Notes: generated by a model not told the origin, from the letters alone. A stretch of DNA of 64,000 nt from Neoroseomonas alkaliterrae (GCF_014199195.1 NZ_JACIJE010000005.1:186001-250000), one strand, 5' to 3'. Counted from the stretch's first letter, positions 8,259-21,773 are shown. Program-made: numbers and translations.

Positions 8259-8598
8259 CTAGGGGGTATTGGCCTCCGCCGCTGCCTTCTAGCGTAACGG
8301 CCGCGGCGGCGGAAACCGGGCCGGGGGCGGGACGGTGGCGAGGGGGCCGTCGTCTCACGAAACGATCCGAGCGCGCAGCGACGCGGCAATGACCAGAACT
8401 CGCGCAAAAATTGCGATCTCGCTTGCGAATGATCGTCTATACTATTGAACTACCTCACTTCGAGTATCCCGCCATCACCACGCGGGGCCGGAGGTTCAAC
8501 GAAATTTCGCGACATTCGACAAAAACCGAGACATTTTCCGCTCGCCTTCGTTCATGCGTCGCGTTAAGAAAGGATTAATCCGCGCACGCAGAGGCCCC
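8259..8598. other. AT-rich intergenic region between divergent genes
   Basis: This 340-base gap contains the lowest-GC stretch of the left half of the window (about 8395-8580). It shows a TATACT hexamer at 8438-8443, two TTGCGA copies at 8411 and 8423, a 10-bp palindrome cgaaatttcg at 8500-8509 and an ATTAATCC segment near 8575. It must hold the promoters of both the CorC-like gene and the small plus-strand gene. No RNA gene is recognised in it. Confidence 0.6.
8411..8443 (+). promoter_or_regulatory. Candidate promoter or operator
   Basis: TATACT (8438-8443) matches a sigma-70-type -10 hexamer well. The TTGCGA at 8411-8416 could serve as a -35 but with a long 21-base spacer, and the second TTGCGA at 8423 is too close. 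GCGATCTCGC is a short palindrome between the two. The call rests only on sequence resemblance in an otherwise GC-rich genome. Confidence 0.35.
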
Positions 8599-8898
8599 AT
8601 GAGCGACCTGTCCCGCCCGTCCTCCGAGCCAACGCCGCAAGGCATCGCCCTCTTCCCTCGGCGGCCCGAGGATCGGCTTCGCCTCGCCCTGCGCCGCCTC
8701 GACGAGGCCGTGGCCAGCCAGTCCCACGCCACCGCCGGCCTGCGCGCGGCCATCGGAGACCTCTCGCGCACCATGTCGCGCCTCGGCGACAGCGTGAGCG
8801 GCTACCGCCACGCCCTCGACATGACCGCCGCCGAGATCGAGCGCGCCCTCGCCTCCGCACGCCGCCTGCAGGCCACCGCCGACCGCATGGCGGTCTGA
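8599..8898 (+). CDS. Small helical protein of unknown function
   Basis: This 99-residue protein has no recognised family. After a Pro/Ser-rich start (MSDLSRPSSEPTPQG) the rest is predicted mostly helical, with heptad-like Ala/Leu spacing: LRLALRRLDEAV, LRAAIGDLSRTMSRLGDSV and EIERALASARRLQATADRM. It may dimerise. The start was set at the ATG preceded by AGAGG; an in-frame ATG 15 codons upstream (MRRVKKG) lacks a ribosome site. It sits downstream of the AT-rich region and 73 bases before eda, so co-expression with the sugar-acid genes is possible. Confidence 0.5.
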   Translation: MSDLSRPSSEPTPQGIALFPRRPEDRLRLALRRLDEAVASQSHATAGLRAAIGDLSRTMSRLGDSVSGYRHALDMTAAEIERALASARRLQATADRMAV

Positions 8899-8971
8899 CC
8901 GGCCGTCCCTGGCGCTCTTGCCGCCGCCCGCGCGGCGCCGGAGCATGGCGGCGGAAGGAAACGCCCGCGCC

Positions 8972-9598
8972 ATGCATCCCCTGATCCCCCGCCTCCGCGC
9001 CGCACGCATCATCCCGGTGGTGCGCACCTCCACCGCCGCCCGCGCCGCCACCGCCGTCGCCTGGCTGCAGGAGGCCGGCTTCCGCGTCTTCGAGATCACC
9101 ATGACGGTCCCCGAGGCCCCGGCCCTGATCCGCGCCCTCTCGGCGGACCCGGACCTGCTGGTCGGCGCCGGCACCGTCCCCGATGCCCGCACAGCCGAGG
9201 CCTGCATCGAGGCCGGCGCCCGCTTTCTCGTCGCCCCCTGGGTGGACCCCGCCCTCGCCCCGGTCGCGCAGGATGGCGGGGCATGCCTGATGCTCGGCGC
9301 CATGACGCCGAGCGAGATCCGCGCCGCGCTCGCCGCCGGCGCGGACATGGTGAAGATCTTCCCGGCGGGTTCGGCAGGCGGGCCGCAGCACATCCGCGCG
9401 CTGCGCGCGGTCTTCCCCGATGTCGCCTTCTGCCCGACCGGCGGGGTGGATGCGCGCAACGCGCCCGACTACCTCGCCGCCGGCGCCGCCTGCGTCGGCA
9501 TGGGCGGCCGCCTGGTGGACGAGGCGCTGATCGCCGCCGGCGACCGCGCCGCCGTCCGGCGCGCGGCGGAGGACGCGCTCGGCATCATGCGGGCCTGA
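8972..9598 (+). CDS. eda: 2-dehydro-3-deoxy-6-phosphogluconate aldolase
   Basis: This 208-residue class I aldolase has the typical active-site residues: Glu41 in FEITM and Schiff-base Lys128 in MVKIFPAG, with the glycine-rich CPTGGVDARN near residue 155. It cleaves 2-keto-3-deoxy-6-phosphogluconate to pyruvate and glyceraldehyde 3-phosphate. The ATG is preceded by GGAAGGA; a longer frame upstream is not family-like. The kinase that makes its substrate follows after one base, so the two form an operon for 2-keto-3-deoxygluconate from uronates or gluconate. No edd is present here. Confidence 0.93.
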   Translation: MHPLIPRLRAARIIPVVRTSTAARAATAVAWLQEAGFRVFEITMTVPEAPALIRALSADPDLLVGAGTVPDARTAEACIEAGARFLVAPWVDPALAPVAQDGGACLMLGAMTPSEIRAALAAGADMVKIFPAGSAGGPQHIRALRAVFPDVAFCPTGGVDARNAPDYLAAGAACVGMGGRLVDEALIAAGDRAAVRRAAEDALGIMRA

Positions 9599-9599
9599 G

Positions 9600-10520
9600 A
9601 TGCCGGACCTGCTCTGCATGGGCGAGCCGATGCTGGAGTTCAACCAGCAGCCCGCCGGCCCGGACGGGCGCCGCCTCTATCTCGAAGGCCATGGCGGGGA
9701 CACCTCCAACGCCGCCATCGCCGCCGCGCGCCAGGGCGCCTCCGTCGGCTATGTCGGCGCCATCGGCGCCGACGGGCCGGGCGAGTCCTTCCTCGCCCTC
9801 TGGGCGCGCGAGGGCGTGGACGCCTCCACCGTCCTCCGCAACCCCGCCGCGCCCACCGGCATCTACCTCGTCACGCATGATGCGCGCGGGCACCACTTCA
9901 CCTTCTACCGCAGCGGCAGCGCCGCCGCCCGCTACCGCCCCGAGGACGTGCCGGAGGCCGCCATCCGCGCCGCGCGCATCCTGCACCTCTCGGGCATCAG
10001 CCAGGCGATCTCGGAGACCGCCTGCGACGCCGCCTTCCGCGCCATCGCCATCGCGCGCGAGGCCGGGGTCCGCATCTCCTACGACACCAACCTGCGCCTG
10101 CGCCTCTGGCCCGCCGCCCGCGCCGCGGCGGTGATCCATGCGGCGATCGCCATGGCCGACATCGCCCTCCCCTCGCTCGAGGATGCCACCGCGCTGACCG
10201 GCCTCACGGAGCCCGACGCGGTGGCGGATTTCTATCTCCGGCTCTGCCCGCTCGTGGTGCTGAAATGCGGTGCCGCGGGCTGCCTCGTCGCGACGCGCGA
10301 GGCCCGCGCGCGCATCCCCGGCCATCGCGTCGCCACGGTGGACGCGACCGGGGCGGGCGATGCCTTCGCCGGCGCCTTCCTCGCCCGCACCCTCGCCGGC
10401 GACGCGCCGGAGGAGGCCGCGCGCTACGCCAATGCCGCGGCCGCGCTCGCGACCACCGGCTACGGCGCGGTCGCGCCCATCCCGCGCGCGGAGGCGGTGC
10501 GAGGGTTGCTCGGGGCGTGA
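9600..10520 (+). CDS. kdgK: PfkB-family sugar kinase, probable 2-dehydro-3-deoxygluconokinase
   Basis: This 306-residue ribokinase-fold protein has an N-terminal GEPMLEFNQ, the GGDTSNAAIAAARQGA signature near residue 30, and the C-terminal PfkB signature DATGAGDAF at 248-256 with catalytic Asp254. The GEPMLEFN start and the position directly behind eda (one base between stop and start) support 2-keto-3-deoxygluconate as substrate, phosphorylated at C6 with ATP. A different ketose or nucleoside substrate cannot be ruled out from sequence alone. Confidence 0.85.
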   Translation: MPDLLCMGEPMLEFNQQPAGPDGRRLYLEGHGGDTSNAAIAAARQGASVGYVGAIGADGPGESFLALWAREGVDASTVLRNPAAPTGIYLVTHDARGHHFTFYRSGSAAARYRPEDVPEAAIRAARILHLSGISQAISETACDAAFRAIAIAREAGVRISYDTNLRLRLWPAARAAAVIHAAIAMADIALPSLEDATALTGLTEPDAVADFYLRLCPLVVLKCGAAGCLVATREARARIPGHRVATVDATGAGDAFAGAFLARTLAGDAPEEAARYANAAAALATTGYGAVAPIPRAEAVRGLLGA

Positions 10521-10547
10521 CTGCCGCGCGGGGGTCCGGGCCCGGAC

Positions 10548-11462
10548 TCAGGCGCGCCCAGCGGCGAGGCAGGCCCTGAGCGCGGCGAACACCGCCTCCA
10601 CCCGCGCGCCGCCCGCCGCGACCGCGCCCTTCCAGCTCAGCTTGTGGAGCGGGATCTCGTGGAGCAGCCGGGCGAGCCGCGCCTGCTCCGCCTCCCCCAG
10701 CCCCGCCTTGTCGCCGGCCTCCAGCATCCGGAGCACCGCGCCGCCGGCCTGGGCCGGGGGCAGCTTCGGCATCGTCTCCCATTCGTCGCGCGTCTCGGGC
10801 AGGAGCTGACGCGCGATGTCGAACACGTAGTGCAGCGCGAAATAGGCATGCGGTGCCTGTCGTCGCCGCGACAGTTCCGCGAGGTAGAGATCAAACAGCG
10901 CCGACCACGCGGCGAGGAGCGGAGAGCCCCCGTCCCCCTGGATGAACCAGCTTGCGAGCCCGCGATCGCCACCGGGCCGGAAGGCGAAGACGAAAAAGCG
11001 CGAATCCGCCGTGCAGAACGGCAGCCAAGTCTCGAGCGGCCGGCTGCAGAAGACCGTCGCATCCGCCCAGACCCCGCCCCGCCGCGCGAGCAGCCGCAGT
11101 CGCAGCGCATCGGCCCGGATGCGTGGGGGGAATCGCGCCGGCTCCCAAGCGACCCCTGCGAGGAGATCCGCAAGCCCCGCCTCGTCCGTCGGCACGACAT
11201 CGTATCGGCGGTTCCATGCGAGCCACGAATCGCGGCACAGCAGAGCGACCGGCGGCGCCGCCGCCCACCCCTGCGCCCAATGCAGCCATACCCGGCGCGG
11301 CACCGGCCCCGGTCGTTCGGCCCGGCGCTCCAAGGCGGCGCGGACGGCCTCGGCCACCGCGGCGCCATGCCGCTCCAGCAGCGCATCCATGAAGGGGTAG
11401 AAGCCCGGCGCCGACCCGGCCACGCGAGGGTTCGGCCGGTAGAAGTCCAGCCCGCCCGTCAT
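10548..11462 (-). CDS. Capsular-polysaccharide-type glycosyltransferase (Caps_synth / Gly_transf_sug fold)
   Basis: This is a 304-residue GT-A-like protein. It has RRVWLHWAQG near residue 57, an acceptor-type AWNRRYDVVP, and the diagnostic ADALRLRLLARRGGVWADATV segment at residues 117-137, where the Asp residues replace the DxD motif of related sugar-nucleotide transferases. Family knowledge: such enzymes add sugars to capsule or lipopolysaccharide chains. Its ATG overlaps the stop of the sulfotransferase by ATGA, so the two act together, suggesting a sulfated surface glycan (inference). The gene converges on kdgK. Confidence 0.75.
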   Translation of the reverse strand: MTGGLDFYRPNPRVAGSAPGFYPFMDALLERHGAAVAEAVRAALERRAERPGPVPRRVWLHWAQGWAAAPPVALLCRDSWLAWNRRYDVVPTDEAGLADLLAGVAWEPARFPPRIRADALRLRLLARRGGVWADATVFCSRPLETWLPFCTADSRFFVFAFRPGGDRGLASWFIQGDGGSPLLAAWSALFDLYLAELSRRRQAPHAYFALHYVFDIARQLLPETRDEWETMPKLPPAQAGGAVLRMLEAGDKAGLGEAEQARLARLLHEIPLHKLSWKGAVAAGGARVEAVFAALRACLAAGRA

Positions 11463-12289
11463 CCGGGAAACCGCTCATAGGGCCCCATGCGGTCATAGAC
11501 CGGCGCGAGGCCCTCCCGCAGCCGCCGTTCCACCGCCGCGGGCAGTTCCATCTCGGGCCCGACGAAGACCGGCTCCGCCGCATGGGCCTCGAGCCGCGGA
11601 TGCCACGGGATGCCGAGGAAAGCGGCGAGATCGTGCCAGAAGCGCGAGGGCTCCCGCGCCACATCCTCGATGCGCCGGACCATCACCCGCTCCGCCCCGA
11701 ACACCGCCCGCCATGCCGCGAGGATGCGCGGGTAATCGGCGCGCGCCAGCACGTCGGGCAGCGCGGCGGCGGCGAGGAAGTCGAAATCCGCCCGCCCGTG
11801 CGCGAGCATGCGCAGATGCGACCAGCAGCGCGCCAGCGGCTCGCGCAGCAGCAGGATCACCTTCATCCGCGGATTGAGCCGATGCACATGCGCGATGCCC
11901 TCGGGCGGCAGCAGGCTGTATTCCGGCGTCGCCTCCCCGCAGATCCGCCCCGGCCCGGCATGGGCGAAGATGCGCCCGTACCAGGCATCGGAGAGCGGCT
12001 CGGCGGCCACCGCCGCGATGGCGTGGATCAGGCCGATATCGAGCGCCCCCTCCCCCGCGCGGCGCAGCACGCCGCGGATGGCGCGCTCGGCATGGCGGCG
12101 CCGGTGCGCATCCGTCCAGCCGCGATGGCCGGGGATGTAGAGGTGATTGAAGTATTGCAGCTCCTTGATCCAGGGCATCCAGACGCCCGGATGGCGGCGC
12201 AGGTTGGCGTCGAGCCAGCTCGTGCCCGCCTTCTGCGCGCCGATGCACAGGAAGTCGGGGTAGCGGGGCGGCGTGGCGGCGTCGGGCAT
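11459..12289 (-). CDS. Sulfotransferase (PAPS-dependent)
   Basis: This is a 276-residue cytosolic-type sulfotransferase fold. The 5'-phosphosulfate-binding loop GAQKAGTSWL lies at residues 17-26. EYSLLPPEGIAHVHRLNP and LLLREPLARCWSHLRM match the 3'-phosphate-binding region and downstream helix. The ATG (MPDAATPPRYPDFLCIG) is favoured over an upstream one because the strand-loop core begins directly after it. It is the first gene of a coupled pair with the Caps_synth-like transferase and lies divergent to a further glycosyltransferase operon, so its acceptor is probably an extracellular carbohydrate. Confidence 0.88.
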   Translation of the reverse strand: MPDAATPPRYPDFLCIGAQKAGTSWLDANLRRHPGVWMPWIKELQYFNHLYIPGHRGWTDAHRRRHAERAIRGVLRRAGEGALDIGLIHAIAAVAAEPLSDAWYGRIFAHAGPGRICGEATPEYSLLPPEGIAHVHRLNPRMKVILLLREPLARCWSHLRMLAHGRADFDFLAAAALPDVLARADYPRILAAWRAVFGAERVMVRRIEDVAREPSRFWHDLAAFLGIPWHPRLEAHAAEPVFVGPEMELPAAVERRLREGLAPVYDRMGPYERFPG

Positions 12290-12405
12290 GGCCCGCCCCG
12301 TGTGGCACGCGCCGCGGCGGCGCGGAAGCATGCCGCGGCTTCCGCGCCCCGGGGGCGAAACCTATAGTCGGCGCAAGGCCACCCACGGCGCCGGAGCAGG
12401 GTTTG

Positions 12406-13014
12406 ATGGACGCCACACCGGATACGCCCCAGGCCGCGCCGGTGCCGGAACCCGGCGCGGCGGCGGGGCTGAGCGGCGAACTCGCCGCGCTCCGCGCGCG
12501 CGTCGAGGCGCTCGAACGCGCCCTGCAACTGCGCGAGGCCGCCGCCGCGGCAGGCCTTGCCGAGCCGCCGCCCGCCCCCGCGCCGCCCGCCGCCTCGCTG
12601 CCCATCGCCTTCGCCATCGCCGCCGACGAGCTGCTGCCCGCCGCCGACGGCTTCTACCGCCTCGAATGGGGCCCCGAGGGCGCCTTTCGCTGGACCGGCC
12701 CGGCCCCCGAGGTGCGCTTCGAGGCCTGGATCGACCGCTCCGCGCCGCTCGTCACCACGCTGCGCCTGTTCCATTTCGGCGTCCCGGCCAATGCCAAGGA
12801 CCTCGTGCTGGAGGTGGACGGCGAGCCCCACCCGCTGACGCGGCGCGGCAGCGAGAAGGTGCTGGTCTCGCCCCCGATCCCGCCGCGCCCGGCGGAGGGC
12901 CCGACGCCGATCGTCCTGCGCGTGCCGCATGTCCATTCGCCCTCGGCGCGGGGCCTGCCGGACAAGCGCATGCTCGGCGTCGCCTTCCAGTCGCTGCGCC
13001 TCGACCGCGCCTGA
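12406..13014 (+). CDS. Unknown protein with N-terminal coiled coil, in glycan cluster
   Basis: This 202-residue protein is not recognised. Residues 20-45 (ELAALRARVEALERALQLRE) are a heptad-repeat coiled coil. A Pro/Ala linker follows, then a C-terminal beta-rich domain (about 65-200) with aromatic residues in FYRLEWGPEG and FRWTGP. It has no signal peptide or membrane segment. The next gene, a GT2 glycosyltransferase, begins 3 bases after its stop, so the product probably works with that enzyme, perhaps as an adaptor or carbohydrate-binding partner (inference). An in-frame TTG one codon upstream is less likely than the ATG used. Confidence 0.75.
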   Translation: MDATPDTPQAAPVPEPGAAAGLSGELAALRARVEALERALQLREAAAAAGLAEPPPAPAPPAASLPIAFAIAADELLPAADGFYRLEWGPEGAFRWTGPAPEVRFEAWIDRSAPLVTTLRLFHFGVPANAKDLVLEVDGEPHPLTRRGSEKVLVSPPIPPRPAEGPTPIVLRVPHVHSPSARGLPDKRMLGVAFQSLRLDRA

Positions 13015-13017
13015 GCC

Positions 13018-13954
13018 ATGGCGAGCGCCCCGCCGCCGCGCATCACCGCCGCGATCTGCACGCATGAACGCTACGACCTGCTGCCCGGCGCGATCCGCAG
13101 CCTGCTCGCCCAGGATCTGCCGACCGACGCCTTCGAGGTGGTGGTGGTGGACAATTCCCGCGACGGCCTGCGCTCGGCGCGGGAGGCGGCGGCCTTCGCG
13201 GATGCGCCGAACCTCGCCTGGTTCCACGAGCCGCGGCCCGGCCTCTCGCGCGCGCGCAACCTCGCCGCCGAGCGCGCCCGCGCGCCGCTCATCGCCTATC
13301 TCGACGACGATGCGCGCGCCGCCCCGGGCTGGCTCGCCGCGCTGCTCGCCGCCTTCGAGGCCTTCGGCGATGCGGTGGGCGTGCTCGGCGGCCCGGTCCG
13401 CCCGGTCTGGCTCGCCCCCCGCCCCGACTGGCTGCCCGACGAGATGCTCGGCGACCTCACCGTGGTGGATCTCGGCCCCGAGCGGCGCCTGCTCACCGAG
13501 CGCGAATGGGTCGCCGGCGCCAACATCGCCTTCCGCATCGCCGCGCTGCGCGAGGCCGGCGGGTTCGACACCTCCCTCGGCCGCACCGGCGGCGGGGCGA
13601 GCCTGCTCTCCTCGGAGGAGACGGCGGTGACCGCGCGCATCCGCGCCCTCGGCGGCGCGGCCGCCTATGCGCCGGATGCGGTGGTGGAGCACCTGATCGA
13701 TCCGGCGCGGCTCACGCAGCGCTGGTTCCGCCGGCGCGCCGCCTGGCAGGCCGTCTCGGACTACCTGCGCGAGCCCGAGGCGCGCATGGCCAGGGGCGAC
13801 GATTCGTGGCTCGCGGTGAAGTCCTACCTCCTCGCGCAGAACCCGGCCGACCGCACGCTGCGCGGCCTCGCGCTCGCCAAGGACGACCCCGCCGCCTTCC
13901 GCTGGCAGGTCTCGGCCGTCTACAACGCCGTCACGGCGCTGCTCGCCGGCCTCG

Positions 13955-13974
<20 letters not shown>
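13018..13974 (+). CDS. Glycosyltransferase family 2
   Basis: This 318-residue GT-A enzyme has the expected nucleotide-sugar core: ITAAICTHERYD at the start, VVVVDNSRDG near residue 42, and the metal-binding LDDDA at residues 95-99. The acceptor-side EWVAGANIAFR near residue 165 and a late EET segment complete the family pattern. No membrane segments are seen, so it is a cytoplasmic transferase acting on a lipid-linked or protein acceptor. Its last 20 bases overlap the start of the next, GT4-like gene, and the two are clearly co-translated. Confidence 0.9.
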
Positions 13975-19069
<5,095 letters not shown>

Positions 19070-19075
19070 AGCGGC

Positions 19076-19100
19076 GCGCGCGGGCGGCACCCCCGCGCGC
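19076..19100. terminator. Hairpin between convergent genes
   Basis: A 9-bp perfect stem gcgcgcggg / cccgcgcgc with a 7-base loop lies in the 37-base gap between the hemB follower and the membrane protein gene. It lacks a T-run on either side, so bidirectional termination is only a suggestion. Confidence 0.35.
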
Positions 19101-19106
19101 CCGGGA

Positions 19107-19493
19107 TCACGCGCCGAGGGCGCGCTCGCGCAGTGCCGCGCCCGCCCGTTCCGGCGCCCGGGCGAAAAGGCCCATCGCCGCGTAGGACGCGATGACGGTG
19201 CCGACCAGCCCGGCGGCGAAGATGCCGACGACGAGCAGCCAGTCGATCGGGCCGCCGAGATCGGCGGGCGAGGAGTTGGTCACCACGAACATCACCGCCA
19301 CCGCGGCGACGCCGCCGAGCACGCCGAGCAGTTCCGCGCGCAGCATCCGCCCAGCCACCACGCCGCGGTCGCGCAGGACCACGTAGAGGAAGGCCAGCGT
19401 CGCGACCGCGCAGGCCGCGACGATCGGCCACAGCGTCCAGCCCAGCATCTCCTCGAAGACGGCGACCAGCGTCGCGAGATCAAGTTCCTTCAT
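19107..19493 (-). CDS. Small membrane protein, partner of the SQR-like oxidoreductase
   Basis: This 128-residue protein has three predicted membrane segments (about residues 21-41, 53-71, 84-108) linked by short charged loops, including VVLRDRGVVAGRM. The family is not identified with confidence. It follows the sulfide:quinone oxidoreductase-like gene on the same strand after 13 bases, so the two form an operon. It could serve as membrane anchor or quinone-side partner of that exported flavoprotein, but this is inference from position only. Confidence 0.75.
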   Translation of the reverse strand: MKELDLATLVAVFEEMLGWTLWPIVAACAVATLAFLYVVLRDRGVVAGRMLRAELLGVLGGVAAVAVMFVVTNSSPADLGGPIDWLLVVGIFAAGLVGTVIASYAAMGLFARAPERAGAALRERALGA

Positions 19494-19506
19494 GGTCGTC
19501 TCCTCC

Positions 19507-20820
19507 TCAGGCGCGGCCGCGCAGCATGGCGAGGTAGGTCGGCTTCAGCCCGACCTCCTTCATGATCCAGGTGATCCAGAGTTCCTCGAGCGGCGCGATC
19601 ACGCCGGGGAAGGAGGGCACGAGGTTGTCGTTGTAGTCGAACTCCACCAGCATCGCCCGACCGATGCGCGTGATCAGCGGGCAGGAGGTGTAGCCGTTGT
19701 AGCGCTCGCTGCTCTGCCGGCCCTGGATGGTGGCGATGAGGTGGTCCACGGCCACCGGCACCTGCCACTTCACCGAGGCCGCGGTCTTGCCCTTGGGCAC
19801 GCCGGCCACGTCGCCCACGCAGAACACCTCGGGGAAGCGGACATGGCGCAGCGTGTGGCGGTCCACCTCCGCCCAGCCATCGGCGGCGAAGGGGCCGGAC
19901 TGCCAGGGCAGCGGCGAGTTGCGCACCACCTGCGGGGCGCGCATCGGCGGCACGACGTTGATGAAGTCGTAGCGCTGCTCGACATCGCCGCCCGGCGTGC
20001 GGAAGGTCGCGATGCGCCGGCCCGGGTCGATCGCGCGCAGCACATGGTCGTGGTTCACGCGGATGCCGCGCTCCTGGTAGAGCATCCGCACCTTCTCGGC
20101 GACGATCGGCACCGAGAACAGCGCGCGGTTGTGCGCGTTGTAGACGAGTTCCGCCCGGCCGCGATTGCCGCGCCGGCGCAGCACGTCGTCGGTGATGAAG
20201 GCGTATTTCAGCGGCGCGCCGGCGCATTTCATCTCGGTCGCGGGGCGCAGGAACAGCGCCGTGCCGCCGCGGTCGGCGAAGTCCGACATGGCCCGCCAGG
20301 TCGCCGCCGCCTGCTCCGGCCCGGCATAGACGCTGCCAAGGCCGTCCCGACCGATGCGGTTCACGTCCATGCCCTCGATCGCCGCGTAGTCGAGCGCGAG
20401 GCCGGTGGCCACGATCAGGAAATCATAGGGCACGCGCCGGCCGGATTCGGTGGTGACGCTGCGCCCCACCGGGTCGATCTCGGCCGCCGCCTCCTCGATC
20501 AGGGTCGCGCCGCGCGGCACATAGTCGCGGGTCGCGGAGACGGTATAGCCTGGCGCCTTCAGCCCGGCGGCGACGAGGGTGAAGCCCGGCTGGTAGAGAT
20601 GCTCGCGCCGGCGGTCGAGCAGCGTGATCTCCGCGCCATCGAGCCGCTGCGCGAGGCGCGAGGCGGCCGCAAGCCCTGCCGCGCCGGCGCCGACGATGAC
20701 GATCTTCGCGCGCGTGCGGACCGGATGCTCCGCCGCGGCTCCCGAGGCGCCCAGCGCCGCGATCGCCGCCGCCCCCGCCATAAGGCCGCGCCGGCCGAGG
20801 CCTCCCGCCATTGTCCGCAT
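19507..20820 (-). CDS. Sulfide:quinone oxidoreductase-like flavoprotein with Tat signal
   Basis: This 437-residue FAD protein begins with a twin-arginine leader (GRRGLMAGAAAIAALGASGAAA, split at 9-19 and 20-30), then the FAD-binding GxGxxG motif VGAGAAGLAAASR at 43-55. Two cysteines typical of SQR are present: Cys199 in EMKCAGAP and Cys380 in NGYTSCPL. The third cysteine of type I SQR is not seen. The fold oxidises sulfide, or a related thiol, and passes electrons to quinone. A signal peptide is unusual for SQR and recalls flavocytochrome c. A strong AGGAGG precedes the chosen ATG. It faces an AT-rich divergent region and precedes a small membrane protein gene. Confidence 0.85.
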   Translation of the reverse strand: MRTMAGGLGRRGLMAGAAAIAALGASGAAAEHPVRTRAKIVIVGAGAAGLAAASRLAQRLDGAEITLLDRRREHLYQPGFTLVAAGLKAPGYTVSATRDYVPRGATLIEEAAAEIDPVGRSVTTESGRRVPYDFLIVATGLALDYAAIEGMDVNRIGRDGLGSVYAGPEQAAATWRAMSDFADRGGTALFLRPATEMKCAGAPLKYAFITDDVLRRRGNRGRAELVYNAHNRALFSVPIVAEKVRMLYQERGIRVNHDHVLRAIDPGRRIATFRTPGGDVEQRYDFINVVPPMRAPQVVRNSPLPWQSGPFAADGWAEVDRHTLRHVRFPEVFCVGDVAGVPKGKTAASVKWQVPVAVDHLIATIQGRQSSERYNGYTSCPLITRIGRAMLVEFDYNDNLVPSFPGVIAPLEELWITWIMKEVGLKPTYLAMLRGRA

Positions 20821-20858
20821 GCTGCTCCTCCTGGGGCGAAGCCGACCGGCCCCGCACA

Positions 20859-20890
20859 TTTATTGATGCTTATATAAGATCATACTTTCT
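20859..20890. promoter_or_regulatory. AT-rich divergent control region with 10-bp palindrome
   Basis: This 32-base stretch is strikingly AT-rich for this genome and lies between the divergent SQR-like and SDR genes. It holds the perfect palindrome CTTATATAAG (20869-20878) and TATGAT or TTATAT hexamers usable as -10 elements in either direction. No well-spaced -35 was found. It may be an operator for a local regulator. No sulfide-responsive ATTC...GAAT site is evident. Confidence 0.4.
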
Positions 20891-20978
20891 CTTGCTCGGC
20901 AAGCCTCCCCTGCGGTCGCCGCGGCGGCTGGGCGCGCGCGCCGCGCCGCGCGAGCCTGCGCGCGGGAGGGTCCGGCTC

Positions 20979-21773
20979 ATGGCATCGGAGTGGCTGGGAC
21001 TGGCGGGCCGCGTGGCGCTCGTCACCGGCGCGGCAGGCGGGATCGGCCGCGCCATCGCGGGCGAGCTCACGCGGGCGGGCGCGCGGGTCGGGCTGCTCGA
21101 CCTTGACGGCGCCGCGGCGGAAACCGCCGCCGCCGCGCTGCGCGCCGAGGGCGCCGTGGCCGTTGCGGCCGCCTGCGACACCACCGACCCCGCCTCCATC
21201 GCCGCGGCCTTCGCCGCCACGCGGGCCGCGCTCGGGGATGCCGCGATCCTCGTCAACAATGCCGGCGTTCTGCGCCCCGGCCCGCTCGCGGAGCTGCCGC
21301 TTTCCGAATGGAACGCGCTCCTGGCGGTGAACCTCACAGGCTATCTCGCCTGCGCGCAGGCGGCGCGGCCGCAGATGCTCGCCTGCGGCGGCGGGGCGAT
21401 GGTCCACATCGCCTCCATCGCGGCGAGCAACCCGCAGCCGCGCTCGGGCGCCTACAGCCCGTCCAAGGCCGGGGTGGCGATGCTCTCGCGCCAGCTCGCG
21501 CTGGAATGGGGGCCGGATGGGATCCGCAGCAACGTGGTCAGCCCCGGCTTCGTCCGCACGCCGCTCTCGGAAGCCTTCTACCGCGCGCCCGGCATCCTGG
21601 AGCGGCGGGAGGCGATGATCCCGACGCGCCGCGTCGGCACGCCGCAGGACATCGCCGATGCCGTCGCCTTCCTCGCAAGCCCGCGCGCCGCCTATGTGAA
21701 CGGCGCGGAACTGCTGGTGGATGGCGGCCTCGACCAGGTGATGATGGAGCTCACGCCGCGCCCCGGCTACTGA
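20979..21773 (+). CDS. SDR family NAD(P)-dependent oxidoreductase
   Basis: This 264-residue classical short-chain dehydrogenase has the cofactor-binding TGAAGGIGRAIA at residues 16-27, NNAGVL near 91, and the catalytic Tyr159-x3-Lys163 in YSPSK with an upstream Ser. The C-terminal VNGAELLVDGG is family-typical. Substrate is unknown. GGGAGGG lies 8 bases before the ATG; a longer frame upstream runs through the AT-rich control region and is rejected. The gene converges on the alpha/beta hydrolase, and their 3' ends overlap by 7 bases. Confidence 0.9.
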   Translation: MASEWLGLAGRVALVTGAAGGIGRAIAGELTRAGARVGLLDLDGAAAETAAAALRAEGAVAVAAACDTTDPASIAAAFAATRAALGDAAILVNNAGVLRPGPLAELPLSEWNALLAVNLTGYLACAQAARPQMLACGGGAMVHIASIAASNPQPRSGAYSPSKAGVAMLSRQLALEWGPDGIRSNVVSPGFVRTPLSEAFYRAPGILERREAMIPTRRVGTPQDIADAVAFLASPRAAYVNGAELLVDGGLDQVMMELTPRPGY

